Shown: positions 8,879-17,831, counted from the stretch's first letter. The stretch is DNA of 34,743 bases from Pseudomonadaceae bacterium (GCA_019745275.1 JAIETJ010000133.1:1-34743), one strand, 5' to 3'. The notes: generated by a model from the sequence alone, not told the origin. Numbers and translations: made by a program.

Positions 8879-10042
8879 ATGCCGATTAAGATCGAAGACT
8901 ACTACCCGCTTGCCACCTTCAACAAAATGAAGGCCTTTGCCGATAAGCACGAAACCCCTTTCGTGGTGATTGATACCTCGATTATTAGCCAGGCCTATGA
9001 CGACCTGCGCGCCGGTTTCGAATTCGCCAAGGTGTACTACGCGGTTAAAGCCAACCCAGCGATTGAAATTATTGAACTGCTGCGCGACAAGGGTTCGAGT
9101 TTCGATATCGCCTCGATCTACGAACTGGATAAGGTGCTGTCTGCCGGCGTTAGCCCGGACCGCATGAGTTACGGCAACACCATCAAAAAATCCAAAGACA
9201 TTCGCTATTTTTACGACAAGGGCGTGCGCATGTTCGCCACCGACTCGGAAGCCGACCTGCGCAATATCGCCAAGGCCGCGCCGGGCGCGAAAGTCTATGT
9301 GCGCATCCTTACCGAAGGCTCGACCACGGCCGATTGGCCACTGTCGCGCAAGTTCGGCTGTCAGGCCGACATGGCCATGGACCTGCTGATTCTCGCTCGC
9401 GACTTGGGCTTGGTGCCGTATGGCCTGTCCTTCCATGTCGGTTCGCAGCAGCGCGATATTTCCGCGTGGGATGCGGCCATTGCCAAGGTCAAGGTGATCT
9501 TCGAGCGTCTGAAAGAAGAAGACGGAATCGTCCTCAAACTGATCAACATGGGTGGGGGCTTTCCGGCCAACTACATCACCCGCACCAACAGTTTGGAAAC
9601 CTACGCCGAAGAGATCATTCGCTTCTTGAAAGAAGACTTCGGTGATGAGCTGCCGGAAATCATCCTCGAACCGGGCCGCTCGTTGATTTCCAACGCCGGC
9701 ATTCTGGTCAGCGAAGTGGTGCTGGTGGCGCGTAAATCGCGCACCGCCGTGGAGCGTTGGGTGTATGTGGACGTGGGCAAGTTCAGCGGCCTGATCGAAA
9801 CCATGGACGAGTCGATCAAGTTCCCGATCTGGACCGAGAAGAAGGGTGAGATGGAAGAAGTGGTGATCGCCGGGCCAACTTGCGACAGCGCCGACATCAT
9901 GTACGAGAACTACAAATACGGCCTGCCGCTGAACCTGGCCATCGGTGACCGCATGTACTGGTTGTCCACCGGTGCTTACACCACCAGCTACAGCGCGGTG
10001 GAATTCAACGGCTTCCCGCCGCTGAAGTCGTTCTTCTTGTAA
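8879..10042 (+). CDS. speC: Ornithine (lysine/ornithine) decarboxylase, PLP fold type III
   Basis: The enzyme decarboxylates ornithine to putrescine in polyamine synthesis. The 387-residue product is the size of the eukaryote-like group IV decarboxylases, not the approximately 720-residue enterobacterial SpeC. Start chosen at the ATG at 8879 (MPIKIEDYYPLATF) with GGAG at 8867-8870; the frame extends 20 codons upstream without a ribosome site. Key features are YYAVKANP (the PLP-binding lysine), LSFHVGSQ, a glycine-rich loop NMGGGFPANY, EPGRSLIS (phosphate binding) and GPTCDSADI with the catalytic cysteine. Activity on lysine cannot be excluded. The position matches speC (PA4519) in P. aeruginosa. 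A strong terminator follows. Confidence 0.93.
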   Translation: MPIKIEDYYPLATFNKMKAFADKHETPFVVIDTSIISQAYDDLRAGFEFAKVYYAVKANPAIEIIELLRDKGSSFDIASIYELDKVLSAGVSPDRMSYGNTIKKSKDIRYFYDKGVRMFATDSEADLRNIAKAAPGAKVYVRILTEGSTTADWPLSRKFGCQADMAMDLLILARDLGLVPYGLSFHVGSQQRDISAWDAAIAKVKVIFERLKEEDGIVLKLINMGGGFPANYITRTNSLETYAEEIIRFLKEDFGDELPEIILEPGRSLISNAGILVSEVVLVARKSRTAVERWVYVDVGKFSGLIETMDESIKFPIWTEKKGEMEEVVIAGPTCDSADIMYENYKYGLPLNLAIGDRMYWLSTGAYTTSYSAVEFNGFPPLKSFFL

Positions 10043-10058
10043 GCGCTGCTCTGCATAA

Positions 10059-10086
10059 CCAAAACCCCAGCTTGCTGGGGTTTTGG
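10059..10086 (+). terminator. Strong Rho-independent terminator after speC
   Basis: CCAAAACCCCAGC (10059-10071) and GCTGGGGTTTTGG (10074-10086) are perfect 13-bp inverted repeats. The T stretch in the right arm provides the U tract. The reverse strand has the same polarity features, but no gene points at it from that side. Confidence 0.88.
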
Positions 10087-10182
10087 CGTTTTGGCGTGAC
10101 GATTTTCTGGCGCTGTTGGCGGGGTTAACCTCTTACAGAATAGGGTTAATAGCCGGTGGCTGGAAAAGTTCCCTAGGTAAGA

Positions 10183-10262
10183 AATTATTTTGTAAATTTT
10201 CATAAATAATTCACATATAGCATTGTTTCTCAAATAGAATCGCGCCGCATTCCTATTTGAGA
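10183..10262 (+). promoter_or_regulatory. Operator/leader region of the TonB receptor with two inverted repeats
   Basis: Two separate inverted repeats precede the receptor gene. The first is AT-rich: AATTATTT (10183-10190) and AAATAATT (10204-10211). This is the kind of sequence Fur binds, although no full Fur consensus is readable. The second pairs TCTCAAATAG (10228-10237) with CTATTTGAGA (10253-10262) perfectly. Its right arm overlaps GAGAG (10259-10263), the only plausible ribosome-binding site for the ATG at 10272. Iron control is inferred from the gene's function. Confidence 0.45.
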
Positions 10263-10271
10263 GTAATTCAC

Positions 10272-12425
10272 ATGCGCAATAAAGCCTTCTTCGTCAGCCT
10301 GCCGCAGCGTCGTTTGCTGGCTACTGCTATTAGTATGGCCATGGTGTCTAGCAGCGGTTTTGTAATGGCGACTGAGCCGAAAGCCGCGCTAAAACTCGAC
10401 AGCCTGACCGTACAAGGCAAGGCGGAGCAAGAGAAGGCCTACAGCGTCCAGAACACGCGTACGGCGACCAAGACCGATACACCGCTGCGCAATGTGCCGC
10501 AGGCCATCAGTGTGGTAACCGAGGCGCAGATTCGCGATCAGGCCATGCAAAGCATGGCCGATGTGGTTCGTTATGTGCCGGGCGTGCAAATGGCCCAAGG
10601 CGAAGGCCATCGCGATGCGCCAATCTTGCGCGGCAATGCTTCCACGTCGGACTTCTACATTGACGGTATGCGTGACGACGCGCAGTACCTGCGTGACCTG
10701 TACAACGTGGAGCGGGTCGAGGTGCTGAAAGGCCCTAGTGGAATGATTTTTGGCCGTGGCACCAGTGGCGGCCTGATCAACCGAGTGACCAAGCAGGCCA
10801 ACTGGGTGGATGGCAACGAGCTAGGCGTGAGCTACGGCTCTTGGGATAACCGCCGCATCACCGGCGATTTCAATCAGGCGGTCAATGAGCGGGTGGCACT
10901 GCGGCTGACCACGCTGTATGAAGATTCCAACAGTTTTCGCGACTATGACGAAGTTCAGCGTTGGGCGCTCAATCCGACCGCGAGCTTTGCGCTTAGCGAC
11001 GCCACTCTCGTCGAAGCCGGCTATGAGCACTACGAGGACGAACGCACCGTCGACCGCGGCCTGCCATCCTACACCAAGCCCGGACATAGCCGCGGCAAGC
11101 CGCTGGACGTAAACGATTCGACTTTTTTTGGTAGCCCAGACGACAATTATTCGACCGCTAAGGTGGATGCGCTGAGCAATCGCATCACCCATCAATTCGA
11201 CAATGGTGTAACCCTAGTCAACCAAACGCGCTGGGCCCAGTACGACAAGTTCTACAAGAACGTCTATCCGTCTTCGTCTTACAACGCTAGCACCAATAAA
11301 GTCAGCCTTGCTGCGTACAACAACAGCACCGATCGCACCAATTTGTTCAACCAGACCGACTTGACTATTAAAGGTAATGTGCTCGGTTTCGATCACACCT
11401 TGCTGGTTGGCACCGAACTGAGCCGTCAGGACACGGAAAACTTCCGTGAAACCGGTTATTTCAATGCGGCCGGCACGCAGAAAAACGCCACTGTTACCCC
11501 GCAGAACAGCGTTTACCATGCTCCGGTGTATTTCAAACACGCCAAGACCGACGCCGATAACAAGAGCGTCGCCGATACTGCTGCGCTGTATGTGCAAGAT
11601 CAGATAGCGTTGAGCGAGCACTGGGAGGCTTTGCTCGGCGTGCGTTATGACAATTTCAAAGTCGATGTGGACGACTACAAGGGCGGTGGCCACGCGAAGG
11701 TATCGAGCACCGACGACCTGTTCTCGCCGCGTGCCGGCCTGATCTACAAGCCACTGGACAATCTGTCGTTCTACACCAGCTACTCGCTTTCTTACGTGCC
11801 GCGTGCCGGTGAACAGTTGGCTTCGTTGAGCGCCAGCAACCGCTCGCTCGATCCCGAGGAGTTCACCAACCGTGAGATTGGCGCCAAATGGGATATCACT
11901 GAGCGTTTTGCCGCGACTGTAGCTGTCTATCAGCTGGATCGCACCAATGTCGCAGTCGCCGATCCGAGCGACCCGACCCGCTCAGTTCTGGTCGATGGCC
12001 AGCGCGTTAAAGGCGTTGAACTGGGCCTTACTGGCCAGCTGACTGATGCCTGGCAAGTGAGCGGAGGTTATGCCTACCAGAACAGTGAACTTCAGACTCC
12101 TGAATTCGATGGCAACGAAATCGCCCAAGTGCCGCAAGACTCCTTCTCGCTGTGGAACCGCTACGACTTCAGCCCGCAGTGGGGCGCAGGGCTAGGGGTG
12201 GTCTATCAGACGGACGTATTCGCCGCGTCGGATAACAAGGTGGTGCTGCCGAGCTTCACCCGCGTTGATGCAGCGGTTTACTACACCGTCAGCCCGCAGT
12301 TGAGTCTGCAGCTGAACGTGGAAAACCTGCTGGAAGAGGAGTACTACGCCTCGGCGCACAACAACAACAACATCACCCCGGGCGCACCGCTGACGCTGGG
12401 AGTGAGCGCTAACGTGTCCTTCTAA
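10272..12425 (+). CDS. TonB-dependent siderophore receptor (Fiu/PiuA-type position)
   Basis: This outer-membrane receptor imports ferric siderophores using TonB energy. The 717-residue product starts at the ATG at 10272. It has a signal peptide (basic start, hydrophobic LLATAISMAMVSSSGF, probable cleavage after VMA at residue 33) and a TonB-box-like DSLTVQGK at 43-50. A plug domain follows (about 60-175: TPLRNVPQAISVVTEAQI, ILRGNASTSDFYIDGMRDD, VEVLKGPSGMIFGRGTSGG), then a 22-strand barrel ending in the terminal aromatic VSF. The DxxRDLYNVERVEVLKGP stretch is typical of the siderophore-receptor subfamily. A reductase gene follows, as for PiuA (PA4514 and PA4513 as I recall). The usual PiuC-type hydroxylase gene is absent. 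Substrate unknown; a catecholate is a reasonable guess. Confidence 0.9.
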   Translation: MRNKAFFVSLPQRRLLATAISMAMVSSSGFVMATEPKAALKLDSLTVQGKAEQEKAYSVQNTRTATKTDTPLRNVPQAISVVTEAQIRDQAMQSMADVVRYVPGVQMAQGEGHRDAPILRGNASTSDFYIDGMRDDAQYLRDLYNVERVEVLKGPSGMIFGRGTSGGLINRVTKQANWVDGNELGVSYGSWDNRRITGDFNQAVNERVALRLTTLYEDSNSFRDYDEVQRWALNPTASFALSDATLVEAGYEHYEDERTVDRGLPSYTKPGHSRGKPLDVNDSTFFGSPDDNYSTAKVDALSNRITHQFDNGVTLVNQTRWAQYDKFYKNVYPSSSYNASTNKVSLAAYNNSTDRTNLFNQTDLTIKGNVLGFDHTLLVGTELSRQDTENFRETGYFNAAGTQKNATVTPQNSVYHAPVYFKHAKTDADNKSVADTAALYVQDQIALSEHWEALLGVRYDNFKVDVDDYKGGGHAKVSSTDDLFSPRAGLIYKPLDNLSFYTSYSLSYVPRAGEQLASLSASNRSLDPEEFTNREIGAKWDITERFAATVAVYQLDRTNVAVADPSDPTRSVLVDGQRVKGVELGLTGQLTDAWQVSGGYAYQNSELQTPEFDGNEIAQVPQDSFSLWNRYDFSPQWGAGLGVVYQTDVFAASDNKVVLPSFTRVDAAVYYTVSPQLSLQLNVENLLEEEYYASAHNNNNITPGAPLTLGVSANVSF

Positions 12426-12467
12426 GCAACGCATGCTCGTTTGCATGTGCTGCTCAGGCGCTACTTG

Positions 12468-12499
12468 GCAGAAGGCCGTCCCAATGGGCGGCCTTCTGC
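12468..12499 (+). terminator. Hairpin terminator after the TonB receptor
   Basis: GCAGAAGGCCG (12468-12478) pairs with CGGCCTTCTGC (12489-12499), with three more CCC/GGG pairs inside and an AAT loop. The trailing sequence (TGTCTGCG) is only weakly T-rich, so termination may be partial and allow some read-through to the reductase gene. Confidence 0.6.
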
Positions 12500-12715
12500 T
12501 GTCTGCGTTAGGCAGGTAATCCAAGATTTTCAGATTGGCGCAAGGCCGGTGCTTGGATGCACGTTTGCTCCGGGGCTTCTGGCTAGCGTTAACGGTTGTC
12601 TCTGCGTGTGGCTCGCTCCTACCGATGGCGCGCTTTAACCGTTAGCTAAGTTCGCAATACCAAGTGTTCAGAGCGTTTTTATTAGGCGCACACAGAAAGT
12701 CGAGGTGAGCATCGG

Positions 12716-15061
12716 GTGAAAAAAATACTATTTACGTTGCACTGGCTGCTGGGCATCAGCGCCGGCTTGGTGCTGATGTTGATGGGCGTGACTGGCGCGC
12801 TGCTGGCCTTTGAGAGTGAGCTGCTGACGGCATTAAATCCGCAGGTGCTGCGCGTAGAGGTGCGCGAGAGCGGCCTACTGGCGCCCGCCGAGCTGGTGGC
12901 CAAGGCTGAGTCGGCGGTGGCTAAAAGCGTGGTCGGTTTATGGGTCGATAGCCGCGAGCAGCGGGCCGCGCGGGTGTTCTTTGCCCCATCCGCCGGCGAG
13001 CGCCGTGGACCGATGCGCTATTTCGATCCCTACACCGGTGAGCTGCTTGGCCAGCCTCTGGGGCAGGACTTCTTCAGCCTGATGCAGCGGTTGCATCGCT
13101 TTCTGGCGCTGGGCGACAGTGGTAAACAAATCACCGCGGCGAGCACCCTGGCATTGGTGTTTTTCTGCCTATCTGGGCTGTACCTGCGCTGGCCTCGACA
13201 AGTGTGGAATTGGCGGGTTTGGCTGACGCTCGATTGGGCGAAAAAGGGTCGTACCTTTAACTGGGATTTGCATGCCGTGTTTGGCACTTGGTGCTTGTTG
13301 TTTTATCTGTGTGCGGCGCTCACCGGGTTATTTTGGTCGTATGAATGGTATCGCGACGGAGCGACCCGCTTGCTCGGCGATGCACCGGCCGAACGGCGTG
13401 TTGCTCGCGTGCAAGCGCCCGTCGGGACTGCGCCAAAGGTTGACTACGAGGCTATTTGGCACAGCCTGCAAACCGCCGCTGGCCCGCAGTTAGTGGCCTG
13501 GAATCTGCGGCTGCCGAAAGTGGCGGGCAAATCGGCCACGGTTTTGTATTTACTCAGCGATGCCGAGCATCCCCGCGCACTCAATCAACTAAACCTCGAC
13601 CCATTTAGCGGGAAAATTAACCGGCAGCAACGCTATGCCGACAAGAGCTTTAGCGCACAGCTATTAGCCAGCGTGTATGCCCTGCATGTTGGCGAATACT
13701 TTGGCCTGCCCGGGCGGATTTTAATGGCCTTGGCCAGCGCCGCTTTGCCCGTGTTTGGCATTACCGGCTGGTTGCTGTACTTGGATCGACGGCGTAAAAA
13801 GCGCGCGCTACGCAGCGCCAAAAAAGCCGTGACAGGAGTGTCCAGTGACAGCCATTGGCTAATTGGTTTCGCCAGCCAAAGCGGCTTTGCCGAGCAACTG
13901 GCTTGGCAAACCGCCGGGCAATTACAGGCCGCCGGGTTTGCCGTACAGGTCAGCCCACTAGCACGCTTGAACGCCGCCATGCTCGCCCAAACCGAACGGG
14001 TGCTGTTGGTGGTTAGCACTTTCGGTGATGGCGAGGCGCCCGACAGTGCGCGTGGTTTCGAGCGCAAGCTACTCGGTCAAACTTTGGTTTTGAACCATCT
14101 GCGCTTCGCCATGCTAGCGCTAGGTGATCGCCAGTATGCGCAGTTTTGTGGCTTTGCCACGCGGGTTCAGCAGTGGTTGGCTGAGCAGGGTGCGCAAGCC
14201 TTGTTTGCCCCGGTGCAGGTCGATAATGGCGATGTAACGGCCATCGCTCACTGGCAGCGGCAACTGTGCGAATTGACCGGTGCGAACTTACCTACAGCGA
14301 TCGAACCGGCCTTTGCTGGTTGGCAATTGCTCAGTTGTGAGTGTTTGAATCTGCCTAGCAGCGGCCCGCCGACGTATTTAGTGCGGCTGCAACCACCGGC
14401 CGGCGCTGACTGGCAGGCCGGGGATGTGTTGCAGGTGTTACCGCAGAATAATCGTGAGCTGGGCGTGCGTGACTATTCGATCGCCTCCGTGCCTAGCGAT
14501 CGCGTGTTGGAACTATTAGTTCGTCAACAACGCGGCAGTGACGGGGCGCTGGGGCTGGGCTCCGGCTGGCTGACCGCGCAGGCGCAGGCCGGTACTTGGT
14601 TGGCGGCGCGGGTGCGCCGCAACAGCAACTTTCATCTGCCGCAGGATGCGCGGCCACTGATTCTGATCGGCAATGGCACCGGCTTGGCCGGCCTGCGCAG
14701 CCTGCTCAAGGCGCGTATCGCGGCCGGGCAGACACGCAACTGGTTGCTGTTTGGTGAGCGGCATGCCGCGCACGATTTTTACTGGCGCGACCAGTTACAG
14801 GGCTGGTTGGCCAGTGGCGACCTAGCCCGTTTGGACGTGGCGTTTTCTCGCGAACAAACCGGCAAACTGTATGTGCAAGACCGCCTGCGCATGGCTGCCG
14901 AGCAGCTGCAACGCTGGGTTACTGAAGGCGCGGCGATCTACGTGTGCGGCAGCCTGCACGGCATGGCCGGCGGCGTCGATGCGCTGCTGCGCGAGGTGCT
15001 TGGCAGCGCGCAGGTGGATGCCTTGCAAGACAGCGGGCGTTATCGGCGCGATGTGTATTGA
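12716..15061 (+). CDS. PepSY-type membrane protein fused to flavodoxin and FAD/NADPH reductase (PiuB-like)
   Basis: This 781-residue inner-membrane electron-transfer protein is likely to reduce ferric siderophores delivered through the upstream receptor. It starts at a GTG (12716) with GAGGTGA at 12702-12708. Order of parts: first membrane span (about 8-30, with LHWLLG), a PepSY-like periplasmic region, spans near 142-160, 188-210 and 334-357, and a basic linker ([14 protein letters not shown]). A flavodoxin-like domain follows (about 378-520, [10 protein letters not shown] and [11 protein letters not shown]). The last part is a cytochrome-P450-reductase-like module with RDYSIASVP (FAD, near 585), [15 protein letters not shown] (NADPH, near 650) and [13 protein letters not shown] (near 741). 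Histidines next to the spans ([29 protein letters not shown]) could bind haem; that is inference. It lies 290 bp after the receptor and may have its own promoter. Confidence 0.88.
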   Translation: MKKILFTLHWLLGISAGLVLMLMGVTGALLAFESELLTALNPQVLRVEVRESGLLAPAELVAKAESAVAKSVVGLWVDSREQRAARVFFAPSAGERRGPMRYFDPYTGELLGQPLGQDFFSLMQRLHRFLALGDSGKQITAASTLALVFFCLSGLYLRWPRQVWNWRVWLTLDWAKKGRTFNWDLHAVFGTWCLLFYLCAALTGLFWSYEWYRDGATRLLGDAPAERRVARVQAPVGTAPKVDYEAIWHSLQTAAGPQLVAWNLRLPKVAGKSATVLYLLSDAEHPRALNQLNLDPFSGKINRQQRYADKSFSAQLLASVYALHVGEYFGLPGRILMALASAALPVFGITGWLLYLDRRRKKRALRSAKKAVTGVSSDSHWLIGFASQSGFAEQLAWQTAGQLQAAGFAVQVSPLARLNAAMLAQTERVLLVVSTFGDGEAPDSARGFERKLLGQTLVLNHLRFAMLALGDRQYAQFCGFATRVQQWLAEQGAQALFAPVQVDNGDVTAIAHWQRQLCELTGANLPTAIEPAFAGWQLLSCECLNLPSSGPPTYLVRLQPPAGADWQAGDVLQVLPQNNRELGVRDYSIASVPSDRVLELLVRQQRGSDGALGLGSGWLTAQAQAGTWLAARVRRNSNFHLPQDARPLILIGNGTGLAGLRSLLKARIAAGQTRNWLLFGERHAAHDFYWRDQLQGWLASGDLARLDVAFSREQTGKLYVQDRLRMAAEQLQRWVTEGAAIYVCGSLHGMAGGVDALLREVLGSAQVDALQDSGRYRRDVY

Positions 15062-15097
15062 TGGGGGCTGCGAAGGCCCGCCGCGTATCGCCTGAAC

Positions 15098-15217
15098 CTA
15101 GGGTGGAGAACGCGAAGCTTGTCCACCGGCTCCTGCGGTTGGCGGCTTGGTGAATATGACGCAGTCACTCAGGTAGCTTGAGTGTTTGCTGGCCAAGCTG
15201 CGCGTTGACCACCCTAC
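15098..15217. repeat. Composite intergenic element with inverted ends
   Basis: CTAGGGTGGAGAACGCG (15098-15114) is an imperfect inverted copy of CGCGTTGACCACCCTAC (15201-15217), giving an element of 120 bp with about 15 of 17 positions complementary. Inside the left end, GGTGGA...TCCACC (15102-15127) forms a shorter palindrome around GAACGCGAAGCTTG. The ends resemble the element at 6775 and the array at 30.7 kb. No transposase gene is present. Confidence 0.6.
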
Positions 15218-15287
15218 GGGCTAAAACTCCTTGGCCATTTACATCCCACCCTTTGCGCCACGGCCAAGCGGCTTTAAGCTGGGTGAC

Positions 15288-16034
15288 ATGAATAGAATCC
15301 TATTGAACTGCGACATGGGTGAAAGCTTCGGCGCTTGGCAAATGGGCGACGACGCCCATGCCATGCCGTTAATCGATCAAGCCAATTTAGCCTGCGGTTT
15401 TCATGCCGGCGATCCGCTGACCATCCAGCGCAGTGTGGCGTTGGCGGTGCAGCATGGCGTGCAAATCGGCGCGCACCCCAGTTACCCCGACTTGCAGGGT
15501 TTCGGTCGCCGGCATTTGCGTTGCTCGGCCGAAGAAGTCACCGCGTTGGTGCTCTATCAGCTCGGCGCGTTGGAGGGTTTTTGCCGGGTGGCCGGTAGTC
15601 AGTTGAGTTACGTCAAAGCCCATGGCGCGCTGTATAACGATCTGCTCAGCAGCGACGAATTGCTTGTTGCGGTGCTGCAGGCCTGCGCGCAGTTTCGCCG
15701 TGACTTGCCGCTGCTGGTGTTGGCCCGTGGCGATAATGCCCGCGAGCGCCGGCTGGCCGCCGACGCCGGTGTGCCGCTGTTGGTCGAGGCCTTCGCCGAT
15801 CGTGCTTACCTCGCCGATGGCACTTTAGCGCCGCGCAGCCAGCCCGGCGCGCTGCACGGCGATGGCCAGCAGATTTTCGCCCAAGCCTTGGCGATCGCTC
15901 ACGGCCAGCCGTTTGCCGCGCTGGATGGCACGCCGCTGCAACTGCGCGCCGACAGCCTGTGTGTGCATGGCGATCACCCGCAGTCGCTGGCGGTGCTGCG
16001 CCGCTTACGTGCGGCGCTGGACGCAGACCAATGA
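15288..16034 (+). CDS. pxpA: 5-oxoprolinase subunit A (LamB/YcsF family)
   Basis: PxpA forms the ATP-dependent 5-oxoprolinase together with PxpB and PxpC. The complex opens 5-oxoproline (pyroglutamate), a damage product of glutamine and glutamate, to glutamate. The 248-residue product has the usual size. Start chosen at the ATG at 15288 because MNRILLNCDMGESFGAW is the conserved N-terminus; the frame reaches back to 15231 without a family match. The ribosome site is weak. Other family motifs are ACGFHAGDP, GAHPSYPDLQGFGRR, YVKAHGALYND and VEAFADRAYLADGTLAPR. It is the first gene of a compact pxpABC operon (46-bp gap to pxpB). Confidence 0.94.
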   Translation: MNRILLNCDMGESFGAWQMGDDAHAMPLIDQANLACGFHAGDPLTIQRSVALAVQHGVQIGAHPSYPDLQGFGRRHLRCSAEEVTALVLYQLGALEGFCRVAGSQLSYVKAHGALYNDLLSSDELLVAVLQACAQFRRDLPLLVLARGDNARERRLAADAGVPLLVEAFADRAYLADGTLAPRSQPGALHGDGQQIFAQALAIAHGQPFAALDGTPLQLRADSLCVHGDHPQSLAVLRRLRAALDADQ

Positions 16035-16080
16035 ACGCTGGCGCATGCCTGCCTAGTTTGGCCGGGTGGCAGACGCCGCG

Positions 16081-16761
16081 ATGATCCGCATCGAGCCGGC
16101 CGGGGCCGAGGCCATTTTGTTGGTGTTGGCCGAGCCGCCCAGCGTCGAGTTGTCGTTGCGTATTCATGCGCTGGCCGAGTGTTTGCGCGGGCAATTGGGC
16201 GTGCAGTTAATCGACGCGGTGCCGGGGTGGAACAGCCTGCTGCTGCACTACGACGTGCTGCTGTTGAAGCATCAGCAACTGGTGGCGCAACTTACCCCCT
16301 TGCTCGACTTGTGGTTGCAGGCGGCGGCGTCGCCCATCGGCAGTGGGCGTTTGCTGGAGTTGCCGCTGTGGTACGCCGGGGCCGATTTAGCTGAGGTGGC
16401 GCAAACCTGTGGGCTGAGCGTGGCGCAGGTGATTGAGCTGCACAGCGCGGTCGAGTATCGGGTCGGGGTCATAGGTTTCGCGCCGGGTTTTGCCTACTTA
16501 GCGGAGCTGGATGCGCGCTTGGCCTTGCCGCGGCGCGCCACTCCGCGCAGCCGAGTACCGGCCGGCAGCTTGGCGATTGCCGAACGCCAGACCGCCATCT
16601 ACCCGCAGGCCTCCCCCGGTGGCTGGCATTTGCTGGGCCGTTGCCCGTGGCCGATGTTTGACCTACAGGCGACGCCACCTTGCCGTTTGGCGGTGGGCGA
16701 CCGGGTGCGCTTTGTGCCCGTTGATCAGGCGCGTTATCTGGCCGAGGGTGGCGAGTTATGA
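16081..16761 (+). CDS. pxpB: 5-oxoprolinase subunit B (KipI family)
   Basis: The 226-residue partner of PxpC carries the allophanate-hydrolase subunit-1 fold. The start is taken as the ATG at 16081 (MIRIEPAGAEAILL). A GTG at 16066 would add five residues and neither start has a clear ribosome site, so the N-terminus is uncertain. Family motifs are visible: LLLHYDVL, the IELHSAVEYRVGVIGFAPGF region, FAYLAELDARLALPRRATP, then VPAGSLAIAERQTAIYPQAS and PGGWHLLGRCPW. The Bacillus homologue KipI also inhibits the kinase KinA, but in Proteobacteria the metabolic role is the established one. The last codon overlaps the pxpC start (ATGA). Confidence 0.93.
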   Translation: MIRIEPAGAEAILLVLAEPPSVELSLRIHALAECLRGQLGVQLIDAVPGWNSLLLHYDVLLLKHQQLVAQLTPLLDLWLQAAASPIGSGRLLELPLWYAGADLAEVAQTCGLSVAQVIELHSAVEYRVGVIGFAPGFAYLAELDARLALPRRATPRSRVPAGSLAIAERQTAIYPQASPGGWHLLGRCPWPMFDLQATPPCRLAVGDRVRFVPVDQARYLAEGGEL

Positions 16762-17690
16762 CCGGCTTGCAAGTACTTCAGCCCGGTCCGTTAAGCCTGC
16801 TGCAAGACGGCGGCCGTGCGGCGTGGCAGCACCTGGGCGTGTCGCCGGCCGGCCCGCTGGATTTACCGGCCGCCGCCTGGGCTAATCGCTTGCTCGGCAA
16901 CCCATGGGGCACACCCTTGCTGGAAGTGGCGCTAGGAGGACTCCGCGTGCGCAGTCAGGTAGATACCTGGGTGGCGGTGTGCGGCGCGGACATGCCGATT
17001 ACTCTGGACGGCCAGCCGCGCCCAAATTGGTCGCGTTTTGCGCTGCGCGCCGGGCAGTCACTCAGCCTAGGCTTTGCCCGTCACGGTCAGCGTGGCTACC
17101 TGGCGGTGGTCGGTGGTTTTACTGCGCCACTGCAACTGGGCAGCGTCGCTACCCAGCAGCGCGAAGGCCTCGGAGGTTTGCAGGGTGATGGTCGCGCCTT
17201 GCAAGTGGGCGACTGCTTGCCCTGTGCGCCGGCACAGTTGCCAGGCGTGGCTAGCGTGCCGTTGCGCTATGTGCCGGACTACCAGCAATTACCCTTGTTG
17301 CGGACGATTACCGGCGGCGATGCCCTGAGCTTTAGCGAAGATCAACGGCAAAGCTTCTTTGCCCAGCACTGGCGGCTTAGCCCGCAATCCAACCGCATGG
17401 GCGCACGGCTGTGCGGCGCACCGCTGCTGGCGCCCGTTTTACCGGCGCAGCGGCAGTGGTCGCAAGGGGTCAGCAGCGGGGCGATTCAGGTGCCCGGCGA
17501 CGGTCAGCCGATTATCCTCATGGCCGACCGGCAGAGCATGGGCGGTTACCCCGTGCTGGGCTGGTTGCATCCGCTGGATTTGGGCCGTTTGGCGCAAGTA
17601 CCGGCGCACCACGAAGTGGCCTTTACCGCCATCAGCCTGAGCGATGCGCAGACGCAGTTGCTCGAGTTTTATCGGTTTTTTCGCGGCTGA
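16758..17690 (+). CDS. pxpC: 5-oxoprolinase subunit C (KipA, biotin-dependent carboxylase-like domain)
   Basis: The 310-residue PxpC has the allophanate-hydrolase subunit-2 fold and completes the 5-oxoprolinase. The start is the ATG at 16758, overlapping the pxpB stop by four bases, which implies translational coupling. Characteristic motifs are GPLSLLQDGGRAAWQHLGVS at the N-terminus, GNPWGTPLLEVALGG, VCGADMPITLDG, GYLAVVGGF, SPQSNRMGARL, and GAIQVPGDGQPIILMADRQS followed by GGYP. Despite the biotin-related family name, no biotin-attachment lysine motif is seen or expected. No transporter or regulator gene is linked to the operon here. Confidence 0.93.
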   Translation: MTGLQVLQPGPLSLLQDGGRAAWQHLGVSPAGPLDLPAAAWANRLLGNPWGTPLLEVALGGLRVRSQVDTWVAVCGADMPITLDGQPRPNWSRFALRAGQSLSLGFARHGQRGYLAVVGGFTAPLQLGSVATQQREGLGGLQGDGRALQVGDCLPCAPAQLPGVASVPLRYVPDYQQLPLLRTITGGDALSFSEDQRQSFFAQHWRLSPQSNRMGARLCGAPLLAPVLPAQRQWSQGVSSGAIQVPGDGQPIILMADRQSMGGYPVLGWLHPLDLGRLAQVPAHHEVAFTAISLSDAQTQLLEFYRFFRG

Positions 17691-17765
17691 TAGTTTTTCA
17701 ACGTATCCGTTATGGTTCACGTTTTTTTGACTTTTAACACGGTGTGTTGCGGCAAAATTGACTCT

Positions 17766-17831
17766 GTTTACTGACTGTCGTGGCTCTGTTCAGTTGCGAT
17801 TCAGACTTGCAGGGTAAACTATCCCTGTTTA
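17766..17831 (+). promoter_or_regulatory. Candidate regulatory sites upstream of the lipid A modification operon
   Basis: Three copies of GTTTAC/GTAAAC lie at 17766-17771, 17813-17818 (inverted) and 17826-17831. The last two form an inverted repeat with a 7-base spacer. An overlapping imperfect palindrome CAGGG...CCCTG occupies 17810-17827. GTTTA is the half-site known for PhoP-type regulators, but a proper tandem pair with a 5-base gap is not seen (only TGTTTA-CTGAC-TGTCGT). This is a candidate only. Confidence 0.3.

Noticed and set aside
8825..9436. 203-codon minus-strand open frame opposite the start of speC
   Set aside because: Fully antisense to the conserved PLP-binding part of speC; no motif or start signal supports it.
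15098..15217. Insertion sequence before pxpA
   Set aside because: Only 120 bp with imperfect ends and no transposase or clear target duplication. Kept as a repeat element only.
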